NCBI GenBank assembly: GCA_934643185.1
Contig: CAKUBN010000050.1
Coordinates: forward strand, 1 to 16,856
Length of the DNA: 16,856 bases
Direction: 5' to 3'
Source: an uncultured Eubacteriales bacterium
GTDB lineage: Bacteria; Bacillota; Clostridia; Oscillospirales; Acutalibacteraceae
Shown here: one piece after another, positions 6,956 through 14,290 of the stretch
Numbering within the stretch: the stretch's first letter is position 1
How the letters are laid out: the number at the start of each line of letters is the position of its first letter
Position numbers and translations under genes: made by a program
The notes under the pieces: generated by a model
The model's database searches: none
What the model saw: the letters and a program-made list of their open reading frames with translations, nothing else
Told to the model about the DNA's origin: nothing

Positions 6956-9624
6956 TGTTTTCCCCCTTTTATGCGGCTTGTTTCATACGGAGACGCCCCG
7001 CCGTTCAGATAAATCTGGCGACGCTTCGCAAACTCGGGGGGGGTAACGAACCTCGTCATTTCACGTTCCAGCACGCGGATTTCAAGCGGCTTTGAGATGT
7101 GGGCGTCCATGCCGGCGGCAAAGCTGTTCTGAATATCCTCGGAGAACGCGTTTGCCGTCATGGCGAGGATGGGAATGGTTTTGCCGAGCGGATTTTCGCC
7201 CGCACGGATGGCGCGGGTCGCCTCCAGACCGTTCATGACCGGCATCTGCACGTCCATTAAAATGGCGTCGTACTCACCGGGCTTGACGGTTTTGAAGCGT
7301 TCTACGATCTCCTGACCGTTGTGGCAGATGGTGCAGGACGCGCCTTCCATAGTCAGGGTAGCTTCAAGAATTTCGGCGTTCAGCTCGTTATCTTCGGCGC
7401 AGAGGAAGCGCAGGCCGTTTAAAACGGATTCGTTTGCGGTGTGGAAAACGGCCTTGTCGTGCGCCTGCTCGACGGCCTGAATGAGGTTTGAAAGGAAGAA
7501 CGGGCGCGGGATGAGGCCGTCTGCGCCGCTATTTGCAAGGGCGCTTTCCGCCTGCTCGGACTGCGCGTAATCCACGCAGAAAATGAGCTTGGCGTTTGCG
7601 GCGCGGCCGCGCAGGGCGCGCACCGTTTCGGCAAGGTCCGCGTCATACAGCACGCCGCCGAGCAGGATGAGGTCGAACGCGCGGGCATCCATTTCGCGCA
7701 GGGCATCGCTGAGCGAGGTGACCGTAACAAGCTCGGTTTTTGCGGCCTGCATGGAGGCTTTTACGTTATCGTTCAGTATGGTGTCTTCGGAAAGGAGCAG
7801 CACGGCTTTGGCGTTGACGGTGAGGTCGACTTCCTCGTTAATGTCGAACGTGAGCGTGACGTCGAAACGGCTGCCCTTGCCGGGGGCGCTTTCGACCGAA
7901 ATTTCGCCGCCCATGAGGTCTACGATGCTTTTGGCGATGGCCATGCCAAGGCCGGTGCCCTGCACCTTATTTGTGAGGGAGCTTTCCTCGCGCGTGAAGG
8001 GCTCGAACATTTTGGCGACGAACTCCGGCTCCATGCCGTAGCCGTTATCGGTGACGGAAATGCGGTAATTTGCGCGGCCGGGCTCATTGCAGGGGAGCTC
8101 TGCGAGGTCGAGGATGACCTCGCCGCCGATCTGCGTATATTTTGTGGCGTTAGAGAGCAGGTTGATGAGCAGCTGGCGCAGGCGCACGCCGTCGGACATG
8201 ACGTACTCGTGCCGGACGGTGTGGACGCGGATGCGGAACGTCTGGCCGCGCTCGTTCGTCTGAGAGCGGATGATGCTGTCGATCTGCCCGATGAGCTCGG
8301 CGAAGCTGACCGGCTCGCGGTCGAGCGTGACCTCGCTCGACTCGATCTTGCTCATATCGAGCACGTCGTTGATGAGGCTTAAAAGGTGGTGGCTGGACAT
8401 CTGCACCTTGGTGATGTAGGTATGCAGGTGGTCGGAAAGCTCCGGCTCGCGCGCCATGAGGTTCGTGATGCCGACGATGGCGTTCATCGGGGTGCGGATG
8501 TCGTGCGACATGTTGGCGAGGAACTCGCTTTTCGCCTTGCTGGCCGCTTCCAGCTCTTTGTTGAGGTGGGCGAGCTTTGCGTTATTTTCTGCCGCAGCGG
8601 CGAGCTCTTTTTTCTGCTGACGGCGCTGCATGAGGAAAATGAAGGCGGCGCAGGCGGCTGCCATGAGCACGGCGAAGATCAAAACAATGGCCATTGTCGT
8701 ATTGACAAGCTCGACCGTATTGACCGCAACGGCGTTGGCATTGACGAGGAACACAAGCGTCCACTCGGCGTTTTCCATGTGATACATGGAGTAGAAGAAC
8801 TCTTCATTATTTAAGACAGCGTTGGAATACGCCTGCCCTTTTTGCTGCAGCTCAAGACGCGTGGCATCGAACGAGCTGCCGTGCAGGTACTCCATGTTTT
8901 CAAGCACGTGGTAGACATTGTAACCCTGAATGAGCGCTTTTTCGCCCGTGCCGCTGCTACGGCTGCTGAACAGCTTGAGGCCGTTTTGGTCGATGACGTA
9001 CACGCCGCTGCTGCCCTCGTAGGCGGCGCAGTCGAAGTACGGTTCCAGCTCGGTCATATCGCGGGTGAAGCCGTAGTAGGTCAGCTGGCCGCCGTCCTCG
9101 AACGCGATAGGCGTTTCGAGCCGTTCGAGGAACACCATTTTGGTGCGATTCGTGGTGACGGTGTTGGAGACGTAGCTGATACGATCAGGTTCATCTAAGA
9201 GATAATCGAGCTCCTGCAGGATGCCCTTTGCGCCGTCTACGGTGTAGTAGCGGCCGCGGTCATCCACGGCGATGAGGTTATCGCGCTCGGGGTCGAGGTC
9301 GTTCAGCACGGCCTGCTTGCTCATAAACCCCTGCAGCTCCGCTTCACTTTTCGGCTGTTCAGCCTTTACGTAGTTGCAGAGCACGTCTGCTGTGCCCCAC
9401 TGCGTGCCGACGACGTCCTCAAGACCCGAAAAGAGCTGCGCCGTGACGTCCTGCATCTGGCTTAGACGCTCGGCATACAGGATATGGTCGTTATACTGGG
9501 TATAAAACAGCGTGAAAATACCGACGCTTACCGCTAACAGCAGCGCGATCATGCCGATGTATTTAACTGTGGGGTGGAGCATACCGGTTTTTGATGCGGT
9601 GTGTTCACGGTTTGGTTTTTTCAT
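6952..9624 (-). CDS. Hybrid sensor histidine kinase with dCache-like sensor and pseudo-receiver
   Basis: Membrane hybrid kinase, 890 aa from the ATG at 9624. Parts: transmembrane segment about 23-44; a large extracytoplasmic region 45-308 with dCache-like character (for example ASP-rich blocks around GVYVIDQNG); transmembrane segment about 309-332; a coiled linker; HisKA with His374 in MSHDIRTP; HATPase with N-box Asn492, G1 DNGYGM (526-531) and G2 GTGLGM (556-561); a first receiver-like domain about 606-722; and a normal receiver 738-860 with Glu744/Asp745, Asp791, Thr823 and Lys845. In the first receiver Gly656 sits where the phosphoacceptor Asp should be and Arg707 replaces the conserved Lys, so it should not be phosphorylated. 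A TTG at 9642 in frame would give 6 more residues, but GGGAG lies 11 nt before the ATG at 9624, 8 nt after the upstream stop. An 8-base C run lies near the 3' end (7036-7043). It probably works with the two lipoproteins encoded just upstream. Confidence 0.93.
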   Translation of the reverse strand: MKKPNREHTASKTGMLHPTVKYIGMIALLLAVSVGIFTLFYTQYNDHILYAERLSQMQDVTAQLFSGLEDVVGTQWGTADVLCNYVKAEQPKSEAELQGFMSKQAVLNDLDPERDNLIAVDDRGRYYTVDGAKGILQELDYLLDEPDRISYVSNTVTTNRTKMVFLERLETPIAFEDGGQLTYYGFTRDMTELEPYFDCAAYEGSSGVYVIDQNGLKLFSSRSSGTGEKALIQGYNVYHVLENMEYLHGSSFDATRLELQQKGQAYSNAVLNNEEFFYSMYHMENAEWTLVFLVNANAVAVNTVELVNTTMAIVLIFAVLMAAACAAFIFLMQRRQQKKELAAAAENNAKLAHLNKELEAASKAKSEFLANMSHDIRTPMNAIVGITNLMAREPELSDHLHTYITKVQMSSHHLLSLINDVLDMSKIESSEVTLDREPVSFAELIGQIDSIIRSQTNERGQTFRIRVHTVRHEYVMSDGVRLRQLLINLLSNATKYTQIGGEVILDLAELPCNEPGRANYRISVTDNGYGMEPEFVAKMFEPFTREESSLTNKVQGTGLGMAIAKSIVDLMGGEISVESAPGKGSRFDVTLTFDINEEVDLTVNAKAVLLLSEDTILNDNVKASMQAAKTELVTVTSLSDALREMDARAFDLILLGGVLYDADLAETVRALRGRAANAKLIFCVDYAQSEQAESALANSGADGLIPRPFFLSNLIQAVEQAHDKAVFHTANESVLNGLRFLCAEDNELNAEILEATLTMEGASCTICHNGQEIVERFKTVKPGEYDAILMDVQMPVMNGLEATRAIRAGENPLGKTIPILAMTANAFSEDIQNSFAAGMDAHISKPLEIRVLEREMTRFVTPPEFAKRRQIYLNGGASPYETSRIKGGKQ

Positions 9625-9632
9625 TCGCGTTC

Positions 9633-11402
9633 TTACTCCCAAATGATGTCTTTTTCAGACAAGGTCTCAAATTGTGAAAGGTACGTTCTGGCGGCATCCA
9701 TGCCGATGATGCCGGTATCGGTCAAATTGCCCTTTGCGGCTACGTCGTCCGTTACGCCGCAGATGGCGACCGTGTAGGTTTTGTCATCCTCGAGGGTGAA
9801 ATTTTCCGGCGTGACGAGCGCGTAAGGGTACGTATTGCCGTCGCCGGTGCGGTCGTAGCCGGTTTTTGCGAGGTCGCTGATCTCTTTGCCGGTGAGCGTG
9901 ACGGTTTGGACGGTGCCCGTCCAGCCTGTGGGCAGGATGGAGCAGAGCTCCATATCCGTGACCGGCAGGGCGAAAAGCTCGCCGCTGACGCCTTCTCGGT
10001 TTAAATCTGCGTTATCCGGCAGCGGATACCACTTATTTTCGGAAATCAGCGCGAGGTCGGCATTTGCGGCTTTTGCAAACGCGATGCCGACGAGCTTTGC
10101 ACAGGCCGCGGTGGAAAGTGTTTCCGTCACGGTGGTGATGGCGGCGCTGTCCTTTAAAAGCGACTGGCTTTCATCGAAGCAGGCTGCAATATCGGCTGTG
10201 GTGCTTTCGCCGCGCATATAGGCGAACACTTCGTTGCCGATCGGCACGACCGTGTTTTCCCAGCCGGCGTACACAAACGGCGCAGTAACGCCGTCATTGA
10301 GCGCTTCTTCTATTTCTTTATAGGGGCTGTCTGCCGCGACGGAATATTCTTTCAGCGGCAGCAGGGATGTTGCTGCGTTGCGGGGGCTGAACGCTTCCAG
10401 TCCTTCTACGGTAGCGAGCAGCTCCAAGACATGCAGGGCATCTTCCAATTTTTGCGCATTGCCCTCATCCTGCAGATGCTTATTGAGCCCCACGTAGCTT
10501 TGCGTGTTCAAAATATACACGTTTTCGGAGCCGTCTTCGGAAAGATACGGCATCATTCCGAATTCGTCCGTTGTTTCGTCTTTGCTGAAATCGGTATTGC
10601 TGCCGAGCAGGAACAGCGTATTGCCCTCTGCCATCTTTTGGCGTGTGGCGTCGTCGCTGGTCGGGTCGCCGTTATCGTTCAGCATGCCGACATCGCGCCA
10701 CGCATCCAGCGCGGAAAGGGCCTGCATGAATGCGGCGGAGCCGGTGGCGTTTTCTGTGCCGCTGAGGTAATCGTTTTTCCAAAGGCGGCCTTCAACGGTG
10801 TTTAAGAAGTTCGTATCTAAAATGTTGAAAAGATACTGGAACCCGAGACCGGGCAGGGCGATGTCTGCAAGCGCCAAGTCATACCCGGCGGCTTCCACCT
10901 TAGGTGCGAGCGTTTTGAGCTCTGCAAATGAATTCGGCAGCGCCCAGCCGTTTTCTTCAAGCAGCGTTTTATTATACGTGATGCCGAAGCAGACGTAGTA
11001 GAGCGGCAGCAGATACACGGCGCCATCCACCGTTACGTTGTGGATCTGGGGCTCGATGTAATTGCCCGTGAACGCGTAGCCGGAAAGATCGACAAGGCGG
11101 TCGCTTAGGTCTTCGTAACCGGGCACATATGTTGTTTTGATGTAGATATCCGGCATTTCGTCGGCAGCAAGCTGCGCGTCCCAATAGGCCGATGTGTTGG
11201 CACCGCTGTACGGCACGACCTCCAAATTGATTTCAGGGTATTTTTCATGGACATACGCCACAAAGGTGGACATACTGCCTCTATTCCCCTGAATGGTGAT
11301 AGGCTCGTGCCCCCCCGTGTGGGCCGCGGCACTGCCGCAGCCGGAAAACAGGGTGAAAACAACGGATGCCGCGAGCAGCAAGCTGAGAATTCTGTATTTC
11401 AT
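9633..11402 (-). CDS. Solute-binding lipoprotein with 5'-nucleotidase C-terminal-like domain (second paralogue)
   Basis: Secreted lipoprotein, 589 aa. The signal peptide ends in a lipobox (FSGC) with lipidated Cys22. A family-1-type extracellular solute-binding fold spans about 33-415 (VHEKYPEIN, DEMPDIY, ITYNKTLLEENGW and KMAEGNTLFLLG are typical of sugar-ABC binding proteins). From about 424 to 580 there is a second domain (TETLS, LALISENKWY, ILPTGWTGTVQTVTLTG, DDKTYTVAICG) whose block order matches the C-terminal domain of UshA-type 5'-nucleotidases; no metallophosphatase domain is present. It is homologous along its whole length to the lipoprotein encoded at 11413-13266, so the pair is a tandem duplication. 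GGAGG lies 5 nt before the ATG, and the preceding gene ends 10 nt upstream. No permease or ATPase gene accompanies it, which favours a role in signalling with the kinases encoded downstream. A run of seven G lies at codons 30-31. Confidence 0.85.
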   Translation of the reverse strand: MKYRILSLLLAASVVFTLFSGCGSAAAHTGGHEPITIQGNRGSMSTFVAYVHEKYPEINLEVVPYSGANTSAYWDAQLAADEMPDIYIKTTYVPGYEDLSDRLVDLSGYAFTGNYIEPQIHNVTVDGAVYLLPLYYVCFGITYNKTLLEENGWALPNSFAELKTLAPKVEAAGYDLALADIALPGLGFQYLFNILDTNFLNTVEGRLWKNDYLSGTENATGSAAFMQALSALDAWRDVGMLNDNGDPTSDDATRQKMAEGNTLFLLGSNTDFSKDETTDEFGMMPYLSEDGSENVYILNTQSYVGLNKHLQDEGNAQKLEDALHVLELLATVEGLEAFSPRNAATSLLPLKEYSVAADSPYKEIEEALNDGVTAPFVYAGWENTVVPIGNEVFAYMRGESTTADIAACFDESQSLLKDSAAITTVTETLSTAACAKLVGIAFAKAANADLALISENKWYPLPDNADLNREGVSGELFALPVTDMELCSILPTGWTGTVQTVTLTGKEISDLAKTGYDRTGDGNTYPYALVTPENFTLEDDKTYTVAICGVTDDVAAKGNLTDTGIIGMDAARTYLSQFETLSEKDIIWE

Positions 11403-11412
11403 TTAACCTCCG

Positions 11413-13266
11413 TCAGTCCCACTTGATATCGGCCGGGGTAAGCGTTTCAAACTGGCTCAGATACTCTTCTGCAACCGTGAGGCCGACGATGCCGGTATCC
11501 TGAATATTGCCCTCTTCCTGCACGGCGCTGCTTGCGCCGCAGATGACAATGGTATAGGTCTTATCGTCTTCCAGCGTGAAGCCGTCCGGGGCGACGAGCG
11601 TATACGGGAACAGGTGGATGCCGTCGTCGAATTTATCATAACCGGTCTCCAAAAGCTCGTTGATGCGCGCGCCGGTGAGCGTGACGGTCTGGATGGTGCC
11701 CGTCCAGCCGGTGGGCAGCATGGCGGTGATCTCTTCATCTCGGATGGGCATGGCGTAAAGCGGGCACTGCACGCCGCGGGTATCCATGGCGATGTCCTGA
11801 TCGGTCGCGTACCACTTATTGGTGGAAACGAGCGCTGCGTCTGCGCCGCACGCCTTGGAAAAGCTGATGCCCACAAGCTGCACGCAGTCTTCTACGCTGA
11901 GCGTTTCCGTTACGGTGGTGAAGACGCGGTCGGCGTTATCGTCAAGCAGATACTGGTTATCGTCAAACACCTTGGCGACATCTTCAATATCGCACTCGCC
12001 CTTCATGAAGGAGAACATTTTCTCGCCGACGGGCACGACGATGTCTTCCCAGCCGGTGTAGATATACGGCGCGACATAGCCCTCGTTGAGCGCCTGCTCG
12101 AGGGGCTTATAGTAGCTGTCTTCATCAATGACGTAGTCCTTGAGCGGCACGAGAATATCGTGGGTCGCGTTTTCGTTGACGGTAAGCGAACGCATGCCGT
12201 CTACCGTGCAGAGGACCTCCATGACATGCAGGGCATCTTCGAGCTTCTGCTCGCTGCCCTCGTCTTCCAGATGCTTATTGAGGCCGACGAACTTTGTGAC
12301 GTTTGCGATGTAGGTGTTCTCTGTGCCATCTTCGGAAAGGAACGGCATGTAGCCAAACTCATCGGTCGTTTCTTCCTCCGTAAAGGCTGCGACCGTGCCG
12401 AGCATGAAGAGCGTGTTGCCCTCTGCCATTTTGGCGCGCGTGTTTGTATCGCTGTCGGGGTCGCCGCTGAAATCCAGCATACCGACGTCGCGCCAGCGCT
12501 GCAGGAGCTTGATCTCGTTCATGAGGTCTTCGTTATCCTCAAAATTCGTCTCGCCGGCAAGGAAGCTGTTCTGCCACTTGCGGCCATCTGTGGTATTGAC
12601 GTAGCCGGCGCTTAAAATGTTGAAGAAATACTGGAAGCCGTAGCCCGGGAACTGCACCTGGCTGATGGCAAGCTCGCACCCGGCTTCTTCCACTTTGGGC
12701 GCGAGTTCTTCGAGCTCCTCGAGGGAATTCGGCAAGGTCCAGCCGTGTTCTTCGAGAAGCGTTTTATTATACGTGATGGCGAGGCAGGAATAGTAAAGCG
12801 GCAGCATATAGATGGAGCCGTTATCCGTGACCTCGCGCAGGCGCTGGTCGGTGAAATTATCCGTAAACGGATACGCAGAGAGGTCGATGAGCCTATCGCT
12901 GACATCTGTGACCGAGGGCGTGTACATGCTGCCAAAGTAGATATCCGGCATATCGTCGGCTTCAAGCTGCATCTGCGTATACGCCGTGCCGTTATAGCCG
13001 CTGTACGGAATGAACTCGATGTTGATCTCCGGGTATTTTTCGTGCACGAGGTTCGCAAGGTGCGTGGGGTTGCGGAACGGCACCATGGCGGTCATGGTGA
13101 GGGCCTCGTGCTCTGTGCCGGCCGTTGCGCCGGCGGTAGCCGTGGCGGTGCCGGTTTCGGTTTTGCCGTCCTCGGCGTCGGAACCCGTTTTGCCGGAGCA
13201 GGCGGTGAACACGGACAGGGTGCACGCGAGCGCGAGCAGCAGGCTTAGGACTCTCTTTGTTTTCAT
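11413..13266 (-). CDS. Solute-binding lipoprotein with 5'-nucleotidase C-terminal-like domain (first paralogue)
   Basis: Secreted lipoprotein, 617 aa, first gene of the operon. The signal peptide (1-22) ends in FTAC with lipidated Cys23, followed by a Thr/Ala/Gly-rich tether (about 33-53). The solute-binding fold covers about 55-440 with the same landmarks as its paralogue (VHEKYPEIN, ADDMPDIY, ITYNKTLLEEHGW, KMAEGNTLFMLG). The C-terminal domain (about 450-605: TETLS, AALVSTNKWY, MLPTGWTGTIQTVTLTG, DDKTYTIVICG) resembles the 5'-nucleotidase C-terminal domain, but the NGGGIR-type substrate loop is replaced by TNKWY, so nucleotidase activity is not expected. At 617 aa it is about 200 aa longer than an ordinary sugar-binding protein. 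The start at 13266 is fixed by AAGGAGG 8 nt upstream; the frame stays open to 13386 but lacks a signal peptide there. It is transcribed from the promoter at 13424-13452 through a leader with an internal terminator-like hairpin. Confidence 0.87.
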   Translation of the reverse strand: MKTKRVLSLLLALACTLSVFTACSGKTGSDAEDGKTETGTATATAGATAGTEHEALTMTAMVPFRNPTHLANLVHEKYPEINIEFIPYSGYNGTAYTQMQLEADDMPDIYFGSMYTPSVTDVSDRLIDLSAYPFTDNFTDQRLREVTDNGSIYMLPLYYSCLAITYNKTLLEEHGWTLPNSLEELEELAPKVEEAGCELAISQVQFPGYGFQYFFNILSAGYVNTTDGRKWQNSFLAGETNFEDNEDLMNEIKLLQRWRDVGMLDFSGDPDSDTNTRAKMAEGNTLFMLGTVAAFTEEETTDEFGYMPFLSEDGTENTYIANVTKFVGLNKHLEDEGSEQKLEDALHVMEVLCTVDGMRSLTVNENATHDILVPLKDYVIDEDSYYKPLEQALNEGYVAPYIYTGWEDIVVPVGEKMFSFMKGECDIEDVAKVFDDNQYLLDDNADRVFTTVTETLSVEDCVQLVGISFSKACGADAALVSTNKWYATDQDIAMDTRGVQCPLYAMPIRDEEITAMLPTGWTGTIQTVTLTGARINELLETGYDKFDDGIHLFPYTLVAPDGFTLEDDKTYTIVICGASSAVQEEGNIQDTGIVGLTVAEEYLSQFETLTPADIKWD

Positions 13267-13303
13267 ACAGTATCCCTCCTTGGGATGAACGGTTGCCTTG
13301 CCG

Positions 13304-13351
13304 GAGAAAAACACAAAAGGCGGCAGCCAGCTTTCTATGCTGACTGCCACC
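13304..13351 (-). terminator. Terminator-like hairpin inside the leader of the sensor operon
   Basis: Minus strand: positions 13351-13339 pair with 13331-13319 in a 13-bp stem with two G-U pairs and a 7-nt loop. The stem is followed by TTTTGTGTTTTT (13318-13307). It lies between the operon promoter and the ribosome binding site of the first gene, so it could stop transcription before the operon unless relieved. A small AGCAC/GTGCT hairpin (13382-13395) precedes it. I did not find a clear antiterminator or a known riboswitch or T-box fold. Confidence 0.6.
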
Positions 13352-13423
13352 ACTACATAACATCTGAAGATTTTCCGTTGTAGCACGGGAGTGCTTTACA
13401 TATTCCAGCGCATCTATAAAACA

Positions 13424-13452
13424 ATTATACACTGACACCCCGTACTTTGCAA
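13424..13452 (-). promoter_or_regulatory. Promoter of the four-gene sensor operon
   Basis: Minus strand: TTGCAA (-35, 13452-13447), exactly 17 nt, then a perfect TATAAT (-10, 13429-13424). The predicted start near 13417 gives a leader of about 150 nt. Confidence 0.75.
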
Positions 13453-13471
13453 GGAAAACTTTCAGTTTTCC
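13453..13471. promoter_or_regulatory. Inverted repeat touching the operon -35 box, possible operator
   Basis: GGAAAAC (13453-13459) and GTTTTCC (13465-13471) form a perfect 7-bp inverted repeat with a 5-nt centre, directly next to the -35 box on its upstream side. The place suits an activator or response-regulator site, but a dyad of this size can occur by chance in AT-rich DNA. Confidence 0.35.
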
Positions 13472-13570
13472 GGGAGAAAATCATAGAATTTGCGTGGAAA
13501 TCGGGGGGTGTTGGGGAGGGGGAAAATTGAAATTTTAAATAGGAAAAGTAAAGAAAATTTACAGAAATGG

Positions 13571-13605
13571 CAAAAGTTTTGCGGTTTAAAATCGCAAAAC
13601 TTTTG
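13571..13605 (-). terminator. Hairpin after the small acidic-protein gene
   Basis: CAAAAGTTTTGCG (13571-13583) and CGCAAAACTTTTG (13593-13605) form a perfect 13-bp stem with a 9-nt loop, 67 nt past the stop codon at 13673. The U-rich part lies inside the stem, as in bidirectional terminators, and no long T-run follows. Confidence 0.5.
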
Positions 13606-13672
13606 GGAGTTATGTTGTGTTGCGGATAGATTTGCTTTTTAAATAAAGGTTTACCGGAGAATCGGCGCGGAA

Positions 13673-14212
13673 TCAAACGCAGGTGCACCAATCTGCAAAG
13701 TCTTTTACGAGTTCTTGGCCGTTGGCTTCGATATTCTGTTCGGCGATCGTATCATAGTATTCCAGCTCGTGGATCAGGATCGGCAGCTCTTTGCCGAACT
13801 TGCGGGTCAGGATGCCCTGCCGATGGATATCGCGGACGATCTCGATCAGCACGGAGACAAACGCTTCGGTGATCGCGGACAACTCCTCCCCAGCATTTAA
13901 AGCGTCCTCGTCGTTCATATACAGGAACCCGTTTGAGAGCACCCAATTCTTCACTGTTTTCGCCGTCTCGTCTATTCCGAAAATGAAGAACGCATTTTGA
14001 AGCCAAAAGGCATAGTTCCACCGGGCTTCGTTTTCGTCCGACGCGGAATCAGTCTCTGCCTGCACCTGTTCTTCGGTATTATAGCCGAGCGTCACCGTGG
14101 GCTTGCAGGGGTTATCAAAATCATCTTCAACATAAAGGGAAATGGCATAAATATCGGTATCCGTCCAAGAATTTATGCTTTCGATAATTTGATTTTCAAG
14201 CTGCTCTTTCAT
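13673..14212 (-). CDS. Small acidic protein, possibly DUF4303-like
   Basis: A 179-aa protein, acidic and without signal peptide or membrane segment, so probably cytoplasmic. The blocks DIYAISLYVEDD, TVTLGYNTEE and EARWNYAFW recall the DUF4303-type domain found in some small accessory or immunity-like proteins; this is a resemblance by eye and not certain. No catalytic motif is recognisable. The ATG at 14212 is preceded by AAAGGAGG at 8 nt; an in-frame ATG at 14236 sits upstream of this site and, given the promoter at 14246-14274, would lie almost at the transcript start, so it is less likely. It is a single-gene unit, with a hairpin behind it (13571-13605). No toxin gene is adjacent, so an immunity role cannot be argued from context. 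Confidence 0.75.
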   Translation of the reverse strand: MKEQLENQIIESINSWTDTDIYAISLYVEDDFDNPCKPTVTLGYNTEEQVQAETDSASDENEARWNYAFWLQNAFFIFGIDETAKTVKNWVLSNGFLYMNDEDALNAGEELSAITEAFVSVLIEIVRDIHRQGILTRKFGKELPILIHELEYYDTIAEQNIEANGQELVKDFADWCTCV

Positions 14213-14245
14213 GGATAGTGCCTCCTTTTGCTGCATCTTTGCTTC

Positions 14246-14274
14246 ATTATAACGGGAATTTGAGGGCTTTACAA
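14246..14274 (-). promoter_or_regulatory. Promoter of the small acidic-protein gene
   Basis: Minus strand: TTGTAA (-35, 14274-14269), exactly 17 nt, then a perfect TATAAT (-10, 14251-14246). The predicted start near 14239 leaves about 27 nt before the ATG at 14212. Confidence 0.75.
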
Positions 14275-14290
14275 GCTTTTTATCGAGCCT

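Noticed and set aside
9625..9642. TTG start for the dCache-type kinase
   Set aside because: The in-frame ATG at 9624 has GGGAG upstream and lies just past the preceding stop; the TTG itself overlaps the preceding gene.
11614..12615. 333-codon plus-strand frame antisense to the first lipoprotein gene
   Set aside because: It lies wholly inside a well-supported gene with lipobox and family motifs; composition is His/Arg/Val-rich as expected for an antisense shadow, with no known domain.
13267..13386. N-terminal extension of the first lipoprotein
   Set aside because: It would bury the signal peptide and cross the leader hairpin; the ATG at 13266 has AAGGAGG at ideal spacing.
13267..13417. Known riboswitch or T-box in the operon leader
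   Set aside because: I looked for purine, SAM, glycine, c-di-GMP, preQ1, guanidine, fluoride, ZTP and T-box landmark sequences and found none.
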